From Tanytarsus gracilentus (Eukaryota; Arthropoda; Insecta; Diptera; Chironomidae), in NCBI GenBank assembly GCA_038502055.1, contig JAXRKN010000042.1:1860001-1924000 (forward strand): a stretch of 64,000 nucleotides of DNA, written 5' to 3'. The notes beneath the pieces were generated by a model. That model searched no databases. It saw only the letters and a list, made by a program, of their open reading frames with translations, and had not been told where the DNA came from. This document shows, piece by piece, positions 53,684 to 64,000 of this stretch (the first letter of the stretch is position 1; each line of letters starts with the position of its first letter). The translations under genes and the position numbers were made by a program.

Positions 53684-54594
53684 CAATCCGGACACTTTGG
53701 CTGTCCGTGGCAGTCCTGATCGACCATTCCTCAAAAATCGTCTATGTCATTAGATTCCTGGTCCAATTACGAGTTCAACGATACCCATGAAGTCATAGTT
53801 CTGAAAAATGGACATTTTAGCTCCGTGGCACTACTGGCCGGCCTTGATTAGCATTTATCAAAAATCATCTATATCAATAGATTCCTGGTCCAATCACGAG
53901 TTCAACGATACCCATGAAGCCATAGTTCTGAAAAATGGACATTATGGCTGTCCGTGGCACTACTGGCCGTCCATGATGGACATTCATCAAAAATCATCAA
54001 TGCCATTCGATTCCTGGTCCAATTACGAGTTCAACGAGATACATGAAGCCATAGTTCTGAAAAATGGACATTTTGGCTGTCCGTGGCACTGCTGGCCGGC
54101 CATGATGGACATTCCTCAAAAATCATCTATATCAATCGATTCCTGGTCCAATCACGAGTTCAACGATACCCATGAAGCCATAGTTCTGAAAAATGGACAT
54201 TTTGGCTGTCTGTGGCCCGACCATAGGTCACGACTCAAAAAATCATGTATGTCAATCGATTCCTGGTCAAGTTACGAATCAATGCCAATCGATTTCTGGT
54301 CCAATCACGAGTTCAACGATACCCATGAAGCCATATAAGAGAAAATTTGTTTGAAAAATGGACGTTATGGCCGTCCATGGCACGACCATAGGTCATGACT
54401 CAAAAAATAGTCAGTGCCTGCACATATAGATCCTAAGAGCTACCATCTGGCGAAAACTAGAAGTCTCTAGCTGGTCCAGGGACCGAGATCTCGCTTGTGC
54501 AGACGGACGGACGGACGGACGGACAGACGGACGGACGGACGGACGGAATCACGAGCATATAAGCGTTACACCACTTTGTGGGTTACGCTAAAAA
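53684..54594. mobile_element. Hairpin-ended element, copy 2, with internal 129 bp tandem array
   Basis: The left part is a tandem array with the anchor ATTCCTGGTC at 53754, 53881, 54010, 54139 and 54259 (steps 127, 129, 129, 120) plus a partial unit at 54292. The right part matches copy 1, with a (GGAC)n tract at about 54501-54547 and a terminal hairpin at 54563-54588 followed by TAAAAA. The 176-codon ORF at 53808-54338 merely follows the array. No transposase or reverse transcriptase is visible. Confidence 0.7.
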
Positions 54595-56018
54595 CATGCA
54601 ACATACTGCAAACGCGACACAGAGGGAGAGCAAAAAGAACCAAAGAATCTCCTCTCCAACTCATCACAAATAAACTTTAAAATTTTTATTTTTGGGTTAA
54701 AAAAGTCGTTTGAAAATGGTATTTAAGCTGTCACAGCGAAATGCAGAGAAAAAAGTTTGTTGGAATTTAAATTATTGTGCTTAAGACATACAAACACACA
54801 CGAGGGGATTCTTTTTTTTGGCGATGCAAACACATACGTAGGGAGAAGTGATTTACTTCGAAAGAGCGGCCATTAATATGACATTTTATGCTTTGAAACC
54901 AAAACGCCTTTTCCGTCGTTCCCGTCTCTGCAATATATTTTACGCTTTTCTCGAAATGCAGTTTTTTATTACACGGAGCGAATAAAATTCTCGATATCAA
55001 AAATTTAACGGACTTTAAAAATTTAAAAATTTTTTAGACTTTAAAAAAATAAATTTGATAATTTTTAAAAAAAAATAATTAAACTAATTTCTCTCGGTGT
55101 TTTTTTAAAACATCGCATCCAAAAAAAGAGAATAATTACCTGTAGATAAAAAGTGATCCTTGTTCATCTTATTAATATTTTCATTTTTTCTGCTTCTTCC
55201 TGCGTTGTCTCTCTTTCATTCACATCTCTCCTCTCGTACAATTTTGTGCATTTTTTTTGGAAATGAAAAATGTTGAAGAGGAACTTCTCCGCCTATAGAT
55301 TATGAAAATGTGATGTGAGAAACCATTTGGAAGGTTTATGAGAATTCATACAGATTTTTTTTGTTTCTTCTGTTGCATTCCATTTTTAATTAATTTTTTT
55401 ATCTTGCGTGATATATTGCGTCAATTTTTCCCTCCATTTTTTTCGGTTGAGGATTTTCGAGTGTTTGAGGATTCTCAAAAATAGGATGATGATTATTTTT
55501 TTTCAGGTCATCTTATTGCATCTAGCATTGAAAAGTTTTGTTTGTCAAATTCACGGTTCGATTATGAAATCTTGCATGGCTGAGAGAATTGCAGCATCAT
55601 GAGCATGAATAGGGTCCCAATTTCCTCTCTCATCTACAACTGACATGTTTGTCTAGTTATTTGTGTCCTTTCAAAAAACTCCGCCTATTCACTATGAGAT
55701 AATTTCATTAAACGTGCGCAAGTTAAATTTCGAATACTAAGATCAAATTTATTTTTCGAGTAAAAAAATATTTTTTTTCCTTGAAAATATATAAATTTTT
55801 TCGAAGGGTTTAGTTTTCTATCACTCAAAATCAAATTTTAAGTTAATCCCAACCTCCTACTGAGCTGCAAACTCAAAAAAAAGTTAGCATCAATAAAGAA
55901 ATTCATTAGCCTACTAATTTAACTTTCAATTATTAGAAAGAATTTCAATAAATTTTCCTTGCGAAATATGCATTTTATTAAAGTGGAAATTAGCCTAATT
56001 TCCGGCTTTTTCCCGGCA
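54595..56018. other. Gene desert, part 5
   Basis: No supported gene. An AT island with an AACGGACTTTAAAAATT core lies at 55007-55060. Confidence 0.45.
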
Positions 56019-56300
56019 TCACTTATATATATAAAATGATTGTTCATGTATCTATCTACATTTTCTGATATTCATATGTCGGTTCTGTTCGGTTCCGCAG
56101 AAGTTTTTTAATGCTGAATTTTACTAAACTTTGAGGAACCATAGCTTGATATTTCCTATTAATTTCCAAAATCTATTGATGCAGTTTGATAGATATGACT
56201 TTTCTCATTTGAAGTCTAATTATCATCGAATGTTGAATGTGCTCACATTTAGAGATATTTCGACTTATACCAAAGGGTAATTTTGTATTGAAAATCACAT
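56019..56300 (+). mobile_element. Possible Helitron 5' end (degenerate)
   Basis: TCACTTATATATATAAAA followed by TGATTGTTCATGTATCTATC resembles the TC-starting, TATATATAAAA-containing 5' ends of insect Helitrons. The next 100 bp (GGTTCCGCAGAAG, then AACTTTGAGGAACCATAGCTT) is also reminiscent of such elements. No CTRR-plus-hairpin 3' end was found, so the right limit is arbitrary. Confidence 0.35.
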
Positions 56301-59300
56301 AAAACCTCGTGGAGCTGGTAATGTTAAGGATACAATTTTCGAAATGATATTTTTTATTAGCTACGGTATCAAGCTTTTAATCGAGTAAAGGGAAATAATT
56401 TTAAAACAAACTTAAAGCTAAATTTAACGAGTTTTAAAGAAACTTGCACACGTTTGAATGAAATTATCTCAAAGTGCTATTGTTGATCTATTTTGCTGAC
56501 AGGATTAACGACATTGCATCCTCTCTTACACAATGTGCATTGTGCTTGAAATTGGAGATGATTTTTTTCTCTCTCTTGTTGAATTAGTCAAGCGTGAAAG
56601 AGGATCTTAAATTTCAGCAAATGCATCTTCGACAGAAGTTCTTGTTTTTTGTGTGTCAACCATTTCTCAATATAAAAATGTCGCATTTATTGTCATTCCC
56701 TCGACCAATGGCAAATGTCTCCATTATTCATCATGTCATCCTTACACACATATTTTACCAATCGCTTGAGGGTTGCTGCTTTTATTGAGAGAGACCCCTA
56801 ACAACATACCGCGCCGTGTGTGCATCATTTTAAAATAAAAAATTTATGATTGTAATATTTTCGAGACATCTGGATATATTGACAGATGTTTATTGACATA
56901 ATATCGAAGAAGCATGGCTGTAGGATGGTCTGAATGCTATAAAATATGATACATATATCGACACACGTATATCCTTGGCGTAAAATATTAGCATTTAAAT
57001 GATTATAATTTATCCGAAAATAGAGAGCTATTAATACCCTCACGGCATTTGTTAATGCATTGGCGAAAGCTTATCCTGATGAACAATGGACAAAATTTAT
57101 TTATTATTATGAGTGAGAGAGAGTCCTTTAATTATACGGAATTGTGTGACGCTATATAGGGATTATTTGGATGTTAAGTAAATGAAAAAATTAAATTTAT
57201 TCAGCTCTGTAATTTTCCGTTTTCCTAAAATTCTGCTAATTTTAATTTATGAATTTTTAAAAACTCAAAAAATTTATCTAATTTAATTTTGAAAAAATTT
57301 CCATGACCCTCAATCAAACCCTCACCGAAAAAAAAAATCGAGGGACAAAGAAAAGGACATTAAAAATTAATTATAGACTTCAAACAGTCAATAATAAAAA
57401 AATTCGTGAATGCCACACGATGCGAACAGATGATGACCGATGATAACAATTTACAAGCTCTATAACATTGTGATGAAGGCACCGAAAAAAAAGTGAGAGA
57501 GAAAAGTTTAATTAAACAAAAACCTTCAATTTTAAGCAATGCAATGCGTTGAATACTAATTGATCAATTATAGTCACACACTCGCATCTTTCTTTTGTTG
57601 TTTGAGCTGCGGAAAAGTGATGATGAGATGCCTTGACTTTGGACTTCTATTATCAATTGATTTTTGAATATTTATGACATGTGAACTTCACATCATTGAC
57701 TCGCACACTTTAATTATTGTACTTGATTTTGCGCGTTGTTGACTTTGACGCTGATTTTCAATTGTGTTGACCATCCAAACAATTCTGGGAATTTTTGTTC
57801 GAAATTAATTAATGTCTTAATAACAAAATGCCGGACTTAATGAAATTATCGGAAAAAACTGATAAATTTCGGAATATAAATTCTAATTGAAGCGTGTGTG
57901 TGTGATTGTGAGGGCGAGAAATGTAAAGGGAATTTATTGGCGTTATAGCAACGAACGAATTGAAATGGACCAACATGAAAATTTATGGATTCCCATTTAG
58001 AGAATTGGATAAAATAAATTCAATTCGATTGAGCACAATGGCATTGTCCATAAGAGCACATGAAGAAAAAGAGAGCACCGTACCAAAATCAATATGCGGA
58101 TTAGATTAAAATTGAACGTTTTTCATTTGTTATGTAGCACTTTTAGCTCAGCTCTTGCGCTCATGAATTTTATTTCACCATTCGACATGTTTGTATTCTT
58201 TCTATTTCGATTAAATGCAACTCGGCAAAAAGTGGGCTGATTAATGAACTTTATTGGTAATAAAATTTCAATTTTTTAACGATCAAAAAATATTTAAAAA
58301 TTATTTTAAAAAATAATAAAATTAAAAAATATTTTTGGCCATAAAAAAATTCTCATCGAACCACCATATCTCAAGCTCATTTAACTCATCTAATGCATTC
58401 ATATCATTAGTTATGTAGCGACATGAATTTATTCAGCACACAAAACCACAGAAAGTTTCCAGCCATATATGCACAAAGTTAAACAGAGCTACCGGACTTG
58501 GCGGCATTTTATTGTGCATTCTCTACCTACAGCATCACTGCGACGTGTCTAATGTTTTATTTGCTTTTCTTTGTATCCTTCAAACATTTCACATTCTCTA
58601 TGTGATTTCTCGCGACGAATTGTGACTGTCATTTATGTATGTCCATATCGGATGGTATGCTAGACATGTTAATTGAAACATCAAACGAGTCGGGAGGGAA
58701 GAAATTCTCGTCGCAATTAGCAAGTTTAAATTTTTAGTTTCCTTTTCTTGCTTGATTAAGGATTTTTCGGTCTGAAGACGCTGAATGAGATTTTAAAGAA
58801 TTGTTCGAAAAAAATGACATGGTGTAAAAAATGGAGTTAAGCACAAAACCACAAAATAATGAGTATTCCTTAATCTATACTCATCTCACTGCAAATAATT
58901 CCAGCTTCGAAGCACAAAAAAACCTCATTCAGACATGTACACCGTACATCATATCATTATTATTATGATTTTTTGATCGATGTTGACCTTTTTTCCTTGA
59001 GCAGAAAATGCGAGTTTTATTTTTGGTCGGTGGACAAAAGACCGCAATAAAAGTAAATCAAGACGATTCTCATCATGACGTGTATCGAAAAAGGGAGAAT
59101 TTTTAATCTTACTCGGTTCTGCATTGCCCCCAAGAACATTCGATTCTTAATACACACTGATGAGCCTTTATGTATCATAAGTCGCATGCATGCCTCAGTT
59201 TCAATCTTCATGCCATTAAATTGTGGATATGTGATATATGCAGCGTGCAGTTATATCATTATTACACTCTCGATTCCAGTTCAGGACAAAATATTTTCAT

Positions 59301-62300
59301 CTCTCTTTCTCATTCTTTCGTTCGAGTTACGGTGAGTACAATATAATGAGGATGGGAAAAAATTAAATAATAAGAAAATAAGATTATTTCATTGTATTAC
59401 GCGATATGAGCGATTGATATTTATTGCTTTTTTATTTTATGTTATTTTTGAGAGATATTAAATTTTTTACAGAATGTTTTTGTATAAATAAAAATATTGA
59501 TGTAAAAATTGCAATTGCAAATTCGAATCCTATAATTATTATACAAATTCTATCAAATTTTGTTTATTTTCATTTTAACTCAAATCGTCTCTAACTGAAG
59601 CTGTAAAGGACAAAGAATTTTTTTATCCTGGACAAAAAAAACAGAACGAACAAGAGCAATAAAACAATTTAATGTGATATGTTTAACAACATCAACAGCA
59701 ATTATTTTTGATGGCTCTCTTTTTCTCCCCTTAGAAAAAAATCCTCAATTCTTTCTATCTCGCTTTCTATTCCTGCCAATTGTTGTGCATTTGATATCCC
59801 GACACATTTTTTATTTCTGCTGGTTTTTTTGTGCTGCCAGTTTGCCACCTTCACCCCAAATAAAGAAGAGAGAAAGCGTTATGGTTGGGAGTCATTTTGT
59901 TGTCAGGATGAAGATTCATGCGAATCTGCGGCGCAATTGTTTATTGATACTGAATGTTGCTATTGTTATACTACACTTGTTGCCTATTTTTTATTTTGAT
60001 TCATCCCTCGGGAGCATCTCATCTATTTCTGCGGTGTATGGATGGATAAATGTTATATTTGAACCAAACATGAGTGCTGTAAATTTTCTGATATCGTAAT
60101 TAATTGGTTCTTGAAAAATAATGGGGTTTTAGAGCTGAATGTGAATTGAATGGAATTTAAATTTAAATTTTAAATTGGATGAAAATATTTGAATATTTTA
60201 AAAACGTTAAGTTTAAATATTTTTTAATTTAATGATTGACATAAAAAACTTGACTTATTTTAAAAATTGAAATATCCAAAACTGATTTAAAACAGCAAAA
60301 AATCCAATTTAAAATAAATTATTAAAGAAATAAATTTTGCTTATATTCTACAAACCATGAAAAAAGTATAACACTGCTTATTCTAAATTACACTTTACAT
60401 TTATATATTTTTCGGTTTAGAACCACATTGAATGGCTTCATTGTTTGTTATTATTGTAATTTTGTGGTAGAAGCCAAGTCGTAAATTGTGGTTAGCGACA
60501 CAAAATCAAATTAAGATGCACAGCATGCGGAAATCCAAAATTTTTGATACATTAATAAAATTTAAAAACTTTAATTACGCGACTGTCTTGAATATGATTA
60601 AAAAGTCGGTCAGACAGACACTCCAGATGACCCTAAATATACAATACCTTTCAAAAATAAACGTATGTTCGGACAAAGAGAGGAATTTTTTTGTGTTCTT
60701 TGCGGTTTTGTCTTCTGTTTCGTTTATTTTGCGCTGCTCCATGCTGAACCTTATAATTATGTGTCATTTTCGAAAATTGAAACTCCTTCTGTGACTTATG
60801 AACGATAATCTTTTTTTTTGTATGCTCTTGAATCATAAAATTATCCATGGATGACAGAAATGATGGACATGAAGTCTCTGTCTCTGTCTCTAAAAAAACA
60901 GGTTTTGAATTTAATAAATGTTTTTTAATAAATCTCACTCTTTTTTTGCCATGACAGCAACATTCATGTCCTCATGCGAAATATTACCAAGCATACACCA
61001 TCATTTCATTTTAATAAAGCCGAAAACCCCTCTCAGCTCAAATTTCAAAATACCATGTACATAATGAACTAAGGGGTTATCAAAATTAAGGGTTAATGAC
61101 GTCGTCGTATGCGAGTATGAGTGTAATATACATTCTGCAATAACATCATTCCCAGTTTATTAATAATCAAGTATGTCGTTTTGAATGGCGAAGCCTCTTA
61201 ATGATATTTTCGAGAGGGTTGCGTCAATTTTAAAATGAGTCCTCCCTAGTGCTCTCAATAATGATAAACATTTTGATTTTGACGAGATTTCATCTTCATT
61301 CGAATAATAATAATGACGAATTTAATCTCAAAAGCAAGCACACACAAAAAAATTGAATTATTTTCATTTCCGTCCATGACTGTGTTCAATTTAAATTTAG
61401 AAAAATGGCAGCTGAGAGTGTGCGGCAAAAAAAAGGTTTAACAAGTTCAAGAAAAAAATTTAAATCAGAAGCAGCTGTGTATGGATGCATTACAAATATA
61501 CTCAGCACCACATATGCGGATATAAGTCATTTTCCATTCTGATGTCAAGTTTTATTGCCTCTCCATCAAACATTATCGCATTTCTGCTGATGATTATGTT
61601 CCGTTCGAGACACGTATGAAAAATTATTGTTATGCAGCCAACGAATCGTACCCGAAAATTGCATTTTGATGAGTGAAAATTGTTTTATGGAGCGACATGG
61701 AAAAATCATTCGATCATATGTCAAAAATATTTGTGTGCTCTTTGACAAATTAAATGCATTCACATTCGAAAAAAAGGTTGATTGCATTCAATATGCATCA
61801 ATATGAAATTTTATTTGACTAAAAGTCGCTTTCTTCCAAGGATGTTAAATTTTAGATTTTAAAAATTAATTTTTTAACGGATTTTTAATTTTTTAAAATA
61901 TAAAGTTTAAAATTTTACGTTGAGAATAAATTTTTAAAAAAACTTTCATTCCTTGAACTTAACGGAACTAGATGATAGAATCAAGTGTCAGTGACACACT
62001 GCTCATACAGCAAAAAAATCATTTTATGACATGACAGAAATATGCATATCAATATGCACTGCAGGCAGTTGAAAAAAAATATATCGCTCGAAGTAGCAGC
62101 ACGTCGTGACAATTTGCGCTGGCATAATGACGACAAATCGGAGTATTAACATAGAGTCATGCAAATAGCTTCGATGTCACTTTTGGTGTCAAGCTTTTTT
62201 TTCTCTTTCCTATCGCGCGTGTAATTATCTGAAAAAAAATGAAAAGTCGTGCAGGAGCAAAAATTTGACATTTCGTCTCCATGGCATGGGAACGACGGTG

Positions 62301-64000
62301 AGAATTACACGTAAATAAATATTTAGTGTTTTAAATTAAGCTCTGGTTTGCGAGTAAATGCCATAATGATTGTTTAATAGCACAGAATCTCATTAAATAT
62401 TCACTCCAATTATTGGTTCAAAATTGAATTTGCTCGATGCCTATGAAAAACAAAAATATGCCTCACATTTTTACCCACAAAATTACTCCTCAAAAAGTGG
62501 GTTGCCGAAAATTTTATAGACATATTTTTTACAACCATAAATACACGCGGCACATCATCGCGCGCCAATTTAAAATATATAGGAAGCATAATTCGGCATT
62601 TGGTTTTACTATTAAACTTAATTGCTCTCGAATTCACCTCGCGAGCTCGGAAGAAGGTTGGCAAAAGCCAAAAATATTTGGTTGAACTATTATGTATCAT
62701 TTGGGCTCTGAATGGTGGCATTTAACATGTCATTGGGGTTCATGCATCAGTTGATTCTGAAAGGTTGAATACTATTCAAGATTCATTCATGATGTCGTGA
62801 CTCAATTCACAAATTCAACCCTTTAGACTCTTTTTTCAATCTTCACAAATTTAAAATCGAACAAAATTGCCAATTGCCTCACGCAGCAGCAGCTGAATGA
62901 AATCCTAATCGCAGGAAATTATTCAAAACATTTTCTTGTAAATATCGCCAATGTGCATCTCATTTCGGAGCGAGGGGCGCTGCTGTTGTGGATGCAAGTA
63001 CATGCCGACGATCGACAACAAGAGTAAAAACATACACACAAAAAAAGTATTCAAAAGTGAACTCGATGAAAAATGACCGGGGATTTGTTTGTTTTTTCTT
63101 CAAATATTTTTTCTTGGAGGTGGCGAAAAAAATAAAATTTAACGGCTAAAAATTTGATACAAAAATTAATTGAAATTTAAATTTTAGTCAAAATTTAAAA
63201 AAATCGTTAAATGTTTAAAAATTCAAACTAATTTTTTCAGTTATAATTTAAATTTTTAAATTTTTATATTTTACAAAAAATTTAACAGCCGAAATATTTT
63301 AATTTCCATCCCATCCTTTCATTTTCTTCTTCTTTTTCATATTTTAATTCATAATTTTATGAATATTCTAAGAGGAAAAGCAGCAGCCGAAAAAAAAAGA
63401 AAGAGAAAAAAGTTCGGTCTGGTCAATTTTTATTTTTTATGTGTTACATTTAAAAATTTTAATGTCTTGCGAACATGGCTTTACTGCCTACATCATTATG
63501 CTCTTATGATCTTTTAAAGATATTCGATTAATGCAATTTTGCGTGTTTGTTTGCCTTCTCCTTCGCGTCCCATTCATAATTTACATTATCTCTCATATTT
63601 GAGAGGATTTTTTGTGCTGTTCCGTTGTTAATTGGAGAACCTGTTGTGAATGAAAAGACGCTAATGTCATATTGAAGCTCGTAGGGTGCCATTCTTATGA
63701 CAAATGTGTGCCTTTAAATTCGGCACAATGTTAAAGGATATTGAAAAAAGAGGAAAAAGTGCATGGGGCACGCCGGACTAAATTAATTCATAAATTTTAT
63801 GCAACATAAACGGAAAAATATGCAGAGATTATCATAGATTAGCGACAGCATTCTGCCCGGAAAGTATACATTATGCCATGCCGTGAAATTGTTTCCACCT
63901 CTCTCGATCGACATCGTCATCGTTATTCGTTATTGAGGCGATGTGTACGTTTTGCTTTGCCCTCCCTTTAATAATGTTCCACGCTACGGCTTCAGCTGCT
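56301..64000. other. Gene desert, part 6, to right edge
   Basis: No supported gene. The longest ORF (59674-60099, 141 codons, + strand) is rich in Phe, Leu, Ile and Ser, has no recognisable domain and is flanked by ordinary AT-rich DNA. Several AT islands (58278, 61876 and 63141) carry the AACG-type core. Confidence 0.45.

Noticed and set aside
53808..54338. 176-codon ORF as a real protein gene
   Set aside because: It is simply the in-phase reading of a 129 bp tandem array; the first unit breaks the frame and the array sits inside a repeated element.
53684..54338. CRISPR-like direct repeats
   Set aside because: Units are 120-129 bp head-to-tail with no unique spacers, and the genome is eukaryotic.
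59674..60099. Longest ORF of the desert (141 codons, + strand)
   Set aside because: Composition is what AT-rich noncoding DNA gives when translated (Phe, Leu, Ile, Ser), with no domain, no splice partners and no similarity I recognise.

Overview
The window looks like insect nuclear DNA, most likely from a dipteran and perhaps a non-drosophilid (nematoceran) fly. The base composition is very AT-rich and most introns are 56-70 bp, with GT..AG ends throughout. The four recognisable genes encode metazoan proteins with typical insect architecture. The species itself cannot be fixed from the sequence.

All recognisable genes lie in the left 22.5 kb. The 5' part of Rim (presynaptic active-zone scaffold) runs leftwards: five coding exons at 7009-4307, after which the gene leaves through an intron reaching the left edge. 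Next, also leftwards, is a complete four-exon brother of tout-velu/EXTL3 gene (13194-10198) for a Golgi/ER heparan sulfate glycosyltransferase. Head-to-head with it, across 397 bp, is LTV1 (13592-15080, 40S ribosome assembly), whose first coding exon is only the ATG. Further right on the + strand is a three-exon TMC family membrane protein gene (18044-22464). The genes do not form a pathway. botv and LTV1 are housekeeping-type genes that may share a divergent promoter, with a CACGTG E-box between them; Rim and the TMC gene are independent units.

From 22.5 kb to 64 kb I find no gene. Long ORFs there are short, unlike known families and AT-biased. The interval is a mosaic of unique AT-rich sequence and repeats: a 1 kb near-perfect inverted repeat with an 8-9 bp candidate target duplication (33.5-34.5 kb, Foldback/Mutator-like); a 143 bp hairpin element (50.4 kb); two copies of an unclassified element ending in a G+C-richer hairpin (52.5 kb and 53.7-54.6 kb), the second carrying a 129 bp tandem array whose units stay in frame; a possible Helitron 5' end (56.0 kb); a 35 bp tandem array (42.4 kb); several microsatellites; and scattered short motifs resembling a tRNA B box. 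The interval could be intergenic or part of a very large intron of a gene beyond the right edge.

Exon boundaries were read by eye from splice consensus, reading frame and protein-family similarity. No alignment or search was run.
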